DNA of 50,848 bases. Origin: Gammaproteobacteria bacterium. GTDB lineage: Bacteria > Pseudomonadota > Gammaproteobacteria > Pseudomonadales > Azotimanducaceae. Positions 26,584 to 34,629 of the stretch are shown here, piece by piece (the first letter of the stretch is position 1; the number at the start of each line of letters is the position of its first letter). The position numbers and the translations under genes are program-made. The notes under the pieces were generated by a model. The model saw only the letters and a list, made by a program, of their open reading frames with translations, had not been told where the DNA came from and ran no database searches. The stretch covers positions 1 through 50,848 of the forward strand of contig NZGG01000027.1 of NCBI GenBank assembly GCA_002690865.1. The letters run 5' to 3'.

Positions 26584-27588
26584 TTGAGACTAACAATTGG
26601 TACGAGCCACGGTATCTACTCATTAGACGAGCGATTAGGTAATACGAATCCAAAGCTGGTGTTACCTTGTCGTGGTGCGAAAATAATTATTGGAACGAGT
26701 AGCAGCATACTTGCAGGGACAGCGACTGGTATCTACAGCGCTGACGCCGCGGGTTTAGATTGGTCTTTAGGCGGACTACAAGGGTATAGGGTCCGCCAGA
26801 TAAAAAGAACTGCAGACAATGATCTTATTGCCGGCACTATGCCTGCCGCTGTCTTTAAAAGTTCCGATGAAGGGTTGAATTGGCAAGAGCTCGAGTCTTT
26901 CACCGCATATCCTGAGGCGCAGACTTGGTGTTTACCTTCTGACCCCCCTCGACCCGCTCAGGCGTGCGCAATCATTACTCATGCGAGTGATCCAAATCGA
27001 CTTTGGGTTGGAGTCGAAGTGGGTGGCATTATGCACACCGCTGACGGCGGCGCTCAGTGGACCTTCGGCCTGCCGGGTGATAACCCTGATATTCATACGA
27101 TGGTTGCTCAACCAGATGATCCAGATACACTGTTTGTCTCTACTGGCTATGGGCGCTTTGATGGTCTCGCCGAAATGGTGGAAGGTAATGCAGGAGTGTT
27201 TCGCTCAACCGACGCAGGTGCGCATTGGTCTTATGTTTGGGGGGGAGTGACGCCACGCTATGCGCGACCCATGTGTGTTGATTCACGGCCCCCGCATGCG
27301 CTTACGGTGGCGAGCGTGCCCAAGCCTAGTTCTCGGTATCAGGATGAGGGGGGAGCCCAGGCAATGCTTTTTCAATCTTTGGACAAGGGCGAGAGTTGGC
27401 AGTCATTGTGTGACGTGTCACATACTCCATCATCGGTAAATTTTTCTACGCTAACGCCGAATCCTGAATTGGCTGGAGGTGTGCTAGTAGGCACGGACAA
27501 TGGTGAGATATGGTCAGTAAGCCCATCAGCAAATTGGGATCAACTGGTGTCTGGTTTGCCCGCGGCATTATCGATCCATGCGCATTGA
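26584..27588 (+). CDS. BNR/Asp-box repeat beta-propeller protein
   Basis: A 334-residue cytoplasmic-looking beta-propeller of the sialidase/photosystem-stability-factor superfamily. Asp-box-like turns recur: SADAAGLDW, SSDEGLNW, TADGGAQW, STDAGAHW and SLDKGESW, about one per blade. No signal peptide is evident. The start is a TTG (26584) with AGGGG a few bases upstream; no ATG fits the N-terminal strand. Such stand-alone propellers are frequent in environmental bacteria and usually of unknown function; the Arg triad of true sialidases is not evident. It is followed by a hairpin at 27651. Confidence 0.75.
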   Translation: MRLTIGTSHGIYSLDERLGNTNPKLVLPCRGAKIIIGTSSSILAGTATGIYSADAAGLDWSLGGLQGYRVRQIKRTADNDLIAGTMPAAVFKSSDEGLNWQELESFTAYPEAQTWCLPSDPPRPAQACAIITHASDPNRLWVGVEVGGIMHTADGGAQWTFGLPGDNPDIHTMVAQPDDPDTLFVSTGYGRFDGLAEMVEGNAGVFRSTDAGAHWSYVWGGVTPRYARPMCVDSRPPHALTVASVPKPSSRYQDEGGAQAMLFQSLDKGESWQSLCDVSHTPSSVNFSTLTPNPELAGGVLVGTDNGEIWSVSPSANWDQLVSGLPAALSIHAH

Positions 27589-27650
27589 TCGATAATGACG
27601 GCGGTGCTTTCGAAGTGTTGACTGGCTTAGCGATACAGAAGTCGAAAGCG

Positions 27651-27674
27651 GCGACATCATCAACATGATGTCGC
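27651..27674 (+). terminator. hairpin terminator of BNR gene
   Basis: A perfect 10-base stem, GCGACATCAT and ATGATGTCGC, with a 4-base loop (CAAC), lies about 60 bases after the BNR gene. It is followed by TTATCAGTATATCTTTTC, which has only a partial T-run, so termination efficiency may be moderate; a protein-binding palindrome is an alternative. Confidence 0.5.
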
Positions 27675-27792
27675 TTATCAGTATATCTTTTCTGCGAGTT
27701 CCGCTACTCTTTTACACAAGTAAACGCTTCGATCAGGATCGAGGTGCAGTGGAAGTGCAAGATCCATAGCTCACAATCTTCGGAGAGACCAG

Positions 27793-28590
27793 ATGACTAT
27801 TACGGATACCAACGGAAAAATCACTTCACCAGCTTTGGACGTTGGCCTCGTGCCCCATGACTTCGAAGCCATGTTAGCCTTCTATAAGGAAGGACTGGGT
27901 ATGCTGCGATTGAAGGATTTGGAATTTGCTGGCACCCGTTTGACCCGATTTGGTGCAGGGAAGGGCATCGTGAAATTTAATCAGTCCCCATCGGCTCCCA
28001 GAAAACCGACCAGTGGCCTGCATGAAAGTAGAGGAATGAAACTGCTGACTATCGTTGTACCAGATCTGGAAGCGACCTCAGTCTCTCTGGTTAAAGCTGG
28101 ATTCGACGCACTCTCAATCGAGGATCATGGTCAGTATACGCTGGCATTCACCCGTGATCCCAATAATACTATGATAGAACTTGTCGGTGCGCCTGGCTTT
28201 TGCGACAACGCCGTGCTCAATGCAGTCGGTCTGACAGTCAATGATGCTGATGCGACCCGTTCATTTCTTACAAATGTGCTTGGTTTAGAGGCGGGTAAGT
28301 CTGAGGACCTGCCTTCCTTGGGGACTATTAAACACGAATTCGTTGCTGGAGATACCACACTTAAAGTATGGCAATTGGATGGTTTGCCAGCGGAAACTGG
28401 CGCAATACCCGACTACTCAGGGATTCGTTACCTCACCGCGGTGGTAGATAGCATCGATGCAGTAGTGGCTCGTGCCCGCGATGCTGGGCGGCATATCCCA
28501 GTTGAGCCCCGAGACCTTGCGCCTGAGGTTCGGATCGCTATCATCGAGGACCCGGATGGCAATTGGTTTGAACTGGTGGAGCTCGTCTAA
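27793..28590 (+). CDS. two-domain VOC-superfamily (glyoxalase-like) protein
   Basis: A 265-residue protein with two vicinal-oxygen-chelate modules (about 12-133 and 140-265). The first includes VGLVPHDFEAMLAFYKEGLG and LAFTRDPNNTMIELVG; the second AVGLTVNDADATRSFLTNVL and IAIIEDPDGNWFELVEL. The ExV/EL endings carry the usual glutamate metal ligand. Such proteins include glyoxalases, extradiol dioxygenases and isomerases, so the reaction cannot be named. GGAGAGA precedes the ATG. It appears monocistronic and converges on rmuC. Confidence 0.8.
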   Translation: MTITDTNGKITSPALDVGLVPHDFEAMLAFYKEGLGMLRLKDLEFAGTRLTRFGAGKGIVKFNQSPSAPRKPTSGLHESRGMKLLTIVVPDLEATSVSLVKAGFDALSIEDHGQYTLAFTRDPNNTMIELVGAPGFCDNAVLNAVGLTVNDADATRSFLTNVLGLEAGKSEDLPSLGTIKHEFVAGDTTLKVWQLDGLPAETGAIPDYSGIRYLTAVVDSIDAVVARARDAGRHIPVEPRDLAPEVRIAIIEDPDGNWFELVELV

Positions 28591-28867
28591 TCAAGTATTG
28601 GTATTATTACCTTCCTATCAGTTAACTATCACCATACATAGATCTTTACTCTTTTAAGGTAAAAAAGTGACGATTAGACTGACTCCCCATGGGGGCATTG
28701 ATAGCATCTTATTCGTTCGTTTAGTCTAATTAGAGGCTTTGGCTCTCAAGTATTCCGTAATATTAGTTATTTAGGATGGGTTAAGAAGAAGCCAAGAGAA
28801 ACTCTTATATAGTTACGGGAGTGATGCTGACTGTTTGCAGGCGCTGCAGTAAAAACGTGAAAACTTA

Positions 28868-30115
28868 TCACTCACTCTGCTGGTCTTCATTGTATCTAGG
28901 TATTGATTCAAGAGAGGGTACTTCCTCAATGTCTCTCTTCCCAGTTTCGATTCCTTTTTCCGATAGTCGACGTGCTGAGGACAATACATTTCTCTCAAAG
29001 GAACCGACGAATTTGTTATAACTATTCACCGCCGTATTAAGTCCAGAGCCCACTTTCTTTAGGTGATCCGCTGCTACCGAAAGTCTCTCGTAAAGCTCCG
29101 CTCCCATCCTTCCAATTTCTTGCGCCTCCCTAGCCAGACTATCCTGTCTCCAGACCTGGGCGACCGTCCTCGCCATAGCTACAAGGTTAGTAGGTGTGGT
29201 CAGTAGCACTTTTTTTTCGAATGCGTAGTTCCAAAGTTCAGGGTCATGCTCCAATGCGGTCGATACAAAATGCTCGCCGGGAACGAACATAACCACAAAG
29301 TCTGGGGCCGACTCGAATTGAGTTTGATATGCCTTGGCACCCAGCTGTTGAACATGTTTTCGCATCGATGCTACATGAGCGGCTAGAGCCGAATTTCGAG
29401 CCTCGTCATCGCTTGCTTCAAATGCACTTTGGTATGCATTGAGTGACACTTTGGCGTCGATCACTAAAACTTTTCCGCCCGGGATTTTCACGATTGCATC
29501 CGGTCGGAGTCGGCCTTCATCGGTATCGATCGAGGCTTCGAGTTCAAAATCAGTATGCTGAGCTAGACCGCAATACTCTAGGACATTTTTGAGTTGTTGC
29601 TCTCCCCAACGCCCCCGAGCTTTTGGGGCATTTGTTAGAGAGTTCCCCAGTCGTTGAGCTTCACGCCGAACTGCTTCCTGACCTTCTTTCATGGAGTGGA
29701 TCAAGCCTTTCAGTTCGCCAAAGGAATCAACTCGCCTTTTCTCAAGAGTATTTACTTGCTCTTCATAATTTTTCAGTTTCTCGCCAACAGGGTTTAGAAG
29801 GGCATTAATCTTTTCTTCACTAGATTGCTCTGATTGTTTAAAACGTTCATCGGCGCGTTTTAAAAAAGATTCCTGAGCTTTTTCAAGGATATCGCCGCTA
29901 GTAGCTTGGAATAGGGCAACCATCTCTTCACGCGCGCTCTTTAACTGTGTGATTTGATTCTCAAAGCTAGACTTATTTGCCTCAAGCGTGGCGTTATTTA
30001 TTCGTGCTTCAGTTAACTCCTTTTCCTTCACTCGTGCGACAAAAACCCAAGAGCACAGTGCACCCAATGCAGTGCCAACGACAAAAGTAGTTAGAGAGAA
30101 TAAATTAATTTCCAC
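28868..30115 (-). CDS. rmuC: DNA recombination protein RmuC
   Basis: A 415-residue RmuC: an N-terminal membrane anchor (about 5-27), a long coiled coil (about 30-150) and the conserved nuclease-like domain with ARGRWGEQQLKNVLEYCGL, RPDAIVKIPGGKVLVIDAKVS, FVPGEHFVSTALEHDPELWN and VLLTTPTNLVAMARTVAQVW. The D...DAK pattern is that of restriction-endonuclease-like folds. RmuC limits inversions at short inverted repeats in E. coli and has been linked to defence against foreign DNA elements. It is monocistronic and slightly short at its C-terminus, which is normal for the family. Confidence 0.93.
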   Translation of the reverse strand: MEINLFSLTTFVVGTALGALCSWVFVARVKEKELTEARINNATLEANKSSFENQITQLKSAREEMVALFQATSGDILEKAQESFLKRADERFKQSEQSSEEKINALLNPVGEKLKNYEEQVNTLEKRRVDSFGELKGLIHSMKEGQEAVRREAQRLGNSLTNAPKARGRWGEQQLKNVLEYCGLAQHTDFELEASIDTDEGRLRPDAIVKIPGGKVLVIDAKVSLNAYQSAFEASDDEARNSALAAHVASMRKHVQQLGAKAYQTQFESAPDFVVMFVPGEHFVSTALEHDPELWNYAFEKKVLLTTPTNLVAMARTVAQVWRQDSLAREAQEIGRMGAELYERLSVAADHLKKVGSGLNTAVNSYNKFVGSFERNVLSSARRLSEKGIETGKRDIEEVPSLESIPRYNEDQQSE

Positions 30116-30298
30116 AAACTCTGGCTTGTTAAAATTTCACTACTATTTATATCACGATGATACTTTTTCTAGAAGGTGAGAAATCTCTAACGGAATGCCA
30201 GAAACCCTTGCAATTATACCATTTTGTCTCGCAGAAGATTCGTTGCATCAAGACTAATGTGCGCTGAGGTGGTAATTACAGCAGAGAATATAACTCTA

Positions 30299-30409
30299 TC
30301 ACCTCGAACGGTTGAACCTGACGAGTGCGCTGAAGAGAGTAAACCCGAATCGCGCCGCATAGCCAAACCGCTTGTAGTCCTGCACCTCGTTAACGTACCT
30401 GGGGGCCAT
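30299..30409 (-). pseudogene. possible gene fragment (36 codons)
   Basis: A short leftward frame MAPRYVNEVQDYKRFGY... ending at a TGA; the frame stays open about ten codons upstream of the ATG (with IFDPAPDI) to a TAA. The amino-acid mix is protein-like, but I recognise no family. It might be the far end of the same decayed gene as the fragment at 30516-30743. Confidence 0.25.
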
Positions 30410-30515
30410 GATGTCCGGTGCTGGATCAAATATAGTGCATTACGTAGTTTGAGACCGTAGCGTGATCTCATCCTCAATCTCTACTATGCGGTTACTACTG
30501 AATTCCACGTTGACG

Positions 30516-30743
30516 TTAATTTTTTGTTTTCGCGATGCCTGCGAAATATTCGGGGATCGTTTCAGAACTAGTGATTGTGAATGCTTGTGCATCTTCGGCA
30601 AACAGAACTCCTATTGCCGCCTGATCAGTTTCCACTAGCTCCAGCAAGCGGTTTATTGGTTGTTCATAACGGTATGGAATCTCGATATTATTGTTCGCTA
30701 GATGCTCTGTTTGGTCGAGAAAATGAAGCTTGATAATGTGGGA
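30516..30743 (-). pseudogene. possible gene fragment (75 codons, no start)
   Basis: A leftward frame from a TGA to a TAA without ATG, GTG or TTG near its beginning. Its translation reads like a real protein end: KLHFLDQTEHLANNNIEIPY, then RYEQPINRLLELVETDQAAI and a closing TIPEYFAGIAKTKN. The family is unknown to me. The missing start and upstream stop suggest a truncated gene. Confidence 0.3.
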
Positions 30744-30900
30744 TCAGAGTAAAAATTACTCAACATTCATATCGTTAAGGACCTTGATAATGGATATGCG
30801 AAACCAACCCTATGAGAACCCTCTAGGTTGATTAAGTCTTAGTCCATACCCCCGTTACCTGCTAAGCTTCCGACCCACTTTTTCTCACAAATGGAACACC

Positions 30901-31851
30901 ATGATTCTACGAACATTCGTATTATGTGTGCTGGCTCAGCTAGTGCTGATCTCGGGCCTGCATGCGGAAGATCGAAACGACTTATCTGCAAACAAAAGGC
31001 CTGCGCTGGATCATATCTTTGTGCATGGTGGAAAAGAGAGAACCTACAAGCTGCATGTACCAGAAAAACTAGCTGAAAATGCGCTGCTGTTGTTTGTGCT
31101 TCACGGGATGTCGATGACCAGTGACTGGACTTACGGTAGGGGATTCAACGAGCTTGCTGATCAACATGGGTTTGTTGTGGTGTATCCGCAAAGTCTAGAA
31201 AAAACTATCTATCTGAGTGATTTCTTGGGGCTGCGTGATCTGGACTGGATTGCAGTAACTGAGAGTGTGCGCTGGAATGCAGATAATGAAGATGAAAGAT
31301 ACAGCGGTGTCAGTGATGTCGATTTTCTCTCCCAATTAGCCAAACAAATACAACAAGACTATCGACTGAATCCTAATAAGACGTTTGTGGCAGGATTCTC
31401 TAATGGCGGTTATATGAGCTATACGCTGATGTGTCAGGCGGGGGATACTTTCAGAGGTGCCGGTATCGTCGCTGGATTGATGAATGGTGGAATTTTGGAC
31501 AGCTGTAGCCCCAGCGGACCCAAACCATTGATTCATCTTCATGGTGTAGCAGATTCAATGGTGCCAATTGAGGGTGATCCGCCAACCCCCTCAGCGCACG
31601 ATTCGGTGAAATACTTTGCAAATTTAAATAACGCGACAAAAGTAGACACGGTTAAAATCTCTGAAGCCACTACTGCCTACATCTACAGGCCCGAGGGTGT
31701 AGGCGCCGAAGCCCGTTTCTATCGAATTGAGGATTACATCCATTACTGGCCAGGCACGCCGTATGTTGGAAAGAGTGAAGGCAAGCAAATGCAGGATAAC
31801 AGCGGTATTAGCGCGACGGCGCTTATCTGGGAGTTTTTCTCACAGTATTGA
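30901..31851 (+). CDS. secreted LpqC/PHB-depolymerase-like esterase
   Basis: A 316-residue alpha/beta-hydrolase of the LpqC (COG3509) family, which includes polyhydroxybutyrate depolymerases and feruloyl/acetylxylan esterases. A signal peptide (residues 1-22, SGLHA) directs export. The oxyanion region is LLLFVLHGMSMTSDW; the nucleophile elbow is AGFSNGGYMS (S167); the acid is D218 in HLHGVADSMVP; the histidine is H281 in IEDYIHYWPG. It converges on a paralogous gene at 31987-32949 that lacks a signal peptide. Confidence 0.87.
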   Translation: MILRTFVLCVLAQLVLISGLHAEDRNDLSANKRPALDHIFVHGGKERTYKLHVPEKLAENALLLFVLHGMSMTSDWTYGRGFNELADQHGFVVVYPQSLEKTIYLSDFLGLRDLDWIAVTESVRWNADNEDERYSGVSDVDFLSQLAKQIQQDYRLNPNKTFVAGFSNGGYMSYTLMCQAGDTFRGAGIVAGLMNGGILDSCSPSGPKPLIHLHGVADSMVPIEGDPPTPSAHDSVKYFANLNNATKVDTVKISEATTAYIYRPEGVGAEARFYRIEDYIHYWPGTPYVGKSEGKQMQDNSGISATALIWEFFSQY

Positions 31852-31986
31852 TTATTGCATCTTATGAGCGTCATCCTAATCAGTGAGGCTGGATTGTCCA
31901 AAAGACCATTCCGCCTCAAGCTCAACTTTACTAAAACAGCATCTGATCGGCTCTGAATAAATAAGTCCTTAGCACCACCTACTCAA

Positions 31987-32949
31987 TTATAGTTTTGCAA
32001 AGAACTCCCAAATGAGCTCGGTGGCATTAATACCTGAGTTATCGATCATATTTTTTTTTGCTTCATTTGGTCTTCCAGGCCATACATGATCATGATTTTC
32101 AATTCGATAGTAGTGTACGGCGGCTCCGCCATCTTCCGGCGTGTAAATCGTCCTTCGAGCATTTTCGGTAACTTGAATTGTTTCTGGAATCACTGACTTG
32201 TTTAGGTTTGCGAAATATTCGACGATAGATTGTGCGCTTGGGATGTCAGATTTACTCTGACCCTCAATAGGTACCATAAAATCATCAGTACCATGCAGAT
32301 GGATAATTGGTGTTGGCTTTGGGGTTCCTTTTCTGAAAACTCTCTTATGGAGTAACCCTGATACTATTGCAGCAGCTTTGAAAATATCTCTAGCTTGAGC
32401 AATTAATGAGTAGGACATGTAGCCACCGTTAGAGAATCCTGCAACAAAAGTTTTCTCCGCATCCGTGTGAAATTCTTTTTGGAGATGCTTGGCTAGTGAG
32501 GTGAGAAAGACAACATCATTTTGACCATCGAAGAGGCTATCTTCATCGGTATCATTCCATTTAGTCGTGAAGGTAATGGCTGCACCATTTTGGCGGGTGA
32601 ATTCTGTACCCATTAATGAAAACTTTTCCCCATCTTTACAAGTAGCTGTTTTTTCGCTAACTGACTTAAACCACTCTTTCATAGAGATGAATTTATCATC
32701 GGTAATTTTCTTATAGCTATCTTGCTCAATTATAGTTCTTATATGATGGGACTGTGGATAGACTACTAAGAATCCATGTTTCTCTGCGAGTTCGTTAAAA
32801 CCTGTTATGTAGGTCCAATTGCTACTTGAGGTCATTCCATGAAGCAAAAAAACCATTGGTGCATTATCAGTTAGGTTTTTTGGTTGATATAGTTTATACG
32901 TTCGCTTCAGGCCACTATGCTCAAAAACATAATCTTTATCTATGGACAT
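31987..32949 (-). CDS. cytoplasmic LpqC/PHB-depolymerase-like esterase
   Basis: A 320-residue paralogue of the preceding esterase: LLHGMTSSSNW, AGFSNGGYMS (S173), HLHGTDDFMVP and ENHDHVWPG supply oxyanion region and catalytic triad. It has no signal peptide and carries an insertion of about 35 residues near position 75-115 relative to its neighbour. I chose the ATG at 32949, which has AGAAGG ten bases upstream; another in-frame ATG eleven codons earlier (32982) has a weaker site. The shared C-terminal signature (DNSGI-ATELIWEFF) shows the two arose by duplication, yet they are convergent. Confidence 0.85.
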   Translation of the reverse strand: MSIDKDYVFEHSGLKRTYKLYQPKNLTDNAPMVFLLHGMTSSSNWTYITGFNELAEKHGFLVVYPQSHHIRTIIEQDSYKKITDDKFISMKEWFKSVSEKTATCKDGEKFSLMGTEFTRQNGAAITFTTKWNDTDEDSLFDGQNDVVFLTSLAKHLQKEFHTDAEKTFVAGFSNGGYMSYSLIAQARDIFKAAAIVSGLLHKRVFRKGTPKPTPIIHLHGTDDFMVPIEGQSKSDIPSAQSIVEYFANLNKSVIPETIQVTENARRTIYTPEDGGAAVHYYRIENHDHVWPGRPNEAKKNMIDNSGINATELIWEFFAKL

Positions 32950-33062
32950 TTTTCTATTTCCTTCTAGGTTTGTTTCGCTCATTAGCGACCTGCAATTTGG
33001 TCATGTGCCTTTGGCTTAGAATCAGCTTGTTACCAAGCTGTCGGTTTACGCATTTAATTTAA

Positions 33063-34295
33063 TTAGTCTGGTCTTATATGAACTTTAATATGCTCGTTTG
33101 CAGAGACAACGTTTTCGGGTTGTTCCTTCGTCAATCGAAAACCCCATTTAGTTCTTTCGTCAGCGGCCTTTGCTCTGTCTAGTACTGGCGCTTGTAAAAC
33201 ATCTTTCTGGGTAGGACATAGATGTCTCATCAGTGGTTTCAGGTCTCGAGGCAGGGCTTCAAATTCTCTCTGTGCAAGAGGACGACAAACTTGATTTACG
33301 GAGCTCTCTGGTCCTGAGGCATAACCATCGACTGCTATCCACCAAGGGCTCCAGCGGTTCACGATGGCAATGCGCTTCTCTCCATTATTGTGCATCGGGG
33401 ATGCATGCCAACAACGAGAGTCCTGAATAAAAACTGCCCCCGCTTTTGCAGTAATCTGCATTTCCCCTGGGATGGGCGATCCAACACTGATCCCGTCATT
33501 TGGACCCCTGGGATTTCTGGGATCGCGATGAGAACCGGGAACGACGAACGTTGCTCCTGAATCTTCATCTACATCTGTCAAATACCAGATCATTGTCAAC
33601 CCAAAGGTGACATCTGGAAAGGGCTGTCTGACACTACCGACATTGGTATTAGGGTCGCCACCACCGTATGCGCTTAGATCGTGTGGCCAATCTGTATGCC
33701 ATGCGCGTAAGTCTGGTCTTCCTGTCCCAAACCATCCACCAGGTGATCCATCCTCAGAGGCCGCGACAATATGACGAAGATGCAACTGCCCAATTTTTAA
33801 ATGATCGTCCAAAACCGCCCGAGCGACGGCAGTAATAGTTGCGTTAGCCAAAAACGCCGCGTACTTTGGCAGCCAAACAATATCATTTACAATTTTTGGC
33901 GGATAACCACTTCGACAGACTGGTCGGAGCTCGATCCCTTCTCTATTGGCAAGTTCCTCAAGCGATTTACCTGCCCTCAGGCCCTCTCGCACGGCGCGAG
34001 TATTTCCTTCCACACGCCCCTCTGCTTTTTCAGCCTCTAGTTTAATTTCTGCAATGTGGTCAATGGGGATGACATTATCAATTACACAAAAACCGTATCG
34101 GTCGATAGCAGCGCTGCATCCTTGCACCACGTCCTCAACTGGAAGTGCAGCATCTAGCGCGTAGGCCCGACTTGCTCTTAAAGCCTCTGCGGTTGTTGGA
34201 ATACCGCGCCTAAGAGCAAGTTGGTAATCAATCTGCCTCATTTCTTCGGCTAATCTGGACTTTTCTGTTTCCAATTCTTCGATAGATTTAGTCAT
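33063..34295 (-). CDS. phytanoyl-CoA dioxygenase (PhyH) family protein
   Basis: A 410-residue Fe(II)/2-oxoglutarate oxygenase of the PhyH family. An N-terminal coiled helix (1-30) precedes YGFCVIDNVIPIDHIAEIKL. Iron ligands are H200 and D202 in AWHTDWPHD and H297 in CWHASPMHNNGEKR; R308 should bind 2-oxoglutarate. SGATFVVPGSHRDPRNPR is typical of bacterial PhyH proteins from marine environments. The substrate is unknown. It is the first gene leftward of the degenerate tRNA and may share a transcript with the cytoplasmic esterase, 113 bases downstream. Confidence 0.88.
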   Translation of the reverse strand: MTKSIEELETEKSRLAEEMRQIDYQLALRRGIPTTAEALRASRAYALDAALPVEDVVQGCSAAIDRYGFCVIDNVIPIDHIAEIKLEAEKAEGRVEGNTRAVREGLRAGKSLEELANREGIELRPVCRSGYPPKIVNDIVWLPKYAAFLANATITAVARAVLDDHLKIGQLHLRHIVAASEDGSPGGWFGTGRPDLRAWHTDWPHDLSAYGGGDPNTNVGSVRQPFPDVTFGLTMIWYLTDVDEDSGATFVVPGSHRDPRNPRGPNDGISVGSPIPGEMQITAKAGAVFIQDSRCWHASPMHNNGEKRIAIVNRWSPWWIAVDGYASGPESSVNQVCRPLAQREFEALPRDLKPLMRHLCPTQKDVLQAPVLDRAKAADERTKWGFRLTKEQPENVVSANEHIKVHIRPD

Positions 34296-34629
34296 AAGGA
34301 TTCAAAAGAGGTTTTTTTTAAGGTATTGGCAATTATCTATAGCGAAAGTTGACGTGGAGTAAATTATCACAAAAAAAATCTTTCGTGCAATTACCGGATA
34401 TGATGTCTAGATATCCCGCTGGAACTTTTAAGACTTATTTGTTGTGTGCGGAGCTCAAGTATTTAGTAGACAACTAGAGCACTTGGCTGCGTAACTGGGT
34501 TTTGGGAGTTCGAATCTCCTCGGACGGACCAAAAAAACCGATCTCCTTTTAATTCTTTCGCAGCAAAATGGTCGTTGCGCATGCATGTGCAAGAACAATC
34601 TTCCTAGGCTACACTCTACAGAGTAAACC
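34296..34629. other. intergenic region with degenerate tRNA
   Basis: A 334-base gap between the leftward PhyH gene and the rightward sulfatase gene. The left part should hold the PhyH promoter. The tRNA-like remnant lies at 34444-34531; the 98 bases after it lead to the sulfatase start and probably hold its promoter. Confidence 0.5.
34444..34531 (+). pseudogene. degenerate tRNA (tRNA-Arg-like remnant)
   Basis: The 3' part is clearly tRNA-like: T-arm GGGAG-TTCGAAT-CTCCT (five pairs, one wobble), then CGGACGG-A-CCA with encoded CCA. Upstream, CTTGG-CTGCGTA-ACTGG sits where the anticodon arm should be, with T33 kept and GCG in the anticodon position, but only three of five pairs form. GCTC...GAGC could be the D-stem, but encloses about 20 bases, too many. 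GTGTGCG pairs poorly with the 3' acceptor strand. The sequence resembles a decayed tRNA-Arg. Alternatively, only the 3' half was brought in by an integrating element. Confidence 0.5.

Larger units (their letters stand above)
30116..30900. other. 785-bp intergenic region with decayed coding fragments
   Basis: This gap between rmuC and the secreted esterase contains the rmuC promoter at its left end and two leftward frames without proper starts (30299-30409 and 30516-30743) that look like fragments of decayed genes. The last 150 bases probably hold the promoter of the esterase gene. No repeats or transposase sequence were seen. Confidence 0.45.

Noticed and set aside
28654-28720. Inverted repeat ATTAGACT/AGTCTAAT with an internal CCCCATGGGG palindrome between the VOC and rmuC genes.
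   Set aside because: Could be a terminator for the convergent genes, but arms are short, the loop is long and no T-run follows; not strong enough to call.
30214-30477. Overlapping frames of 87 (leftward) and 78 codons (rightward) in the rmuC-esterase gap.
   Set aside because: Composition is unlike real proteins; a different leftward frame here is the more protein-like one.
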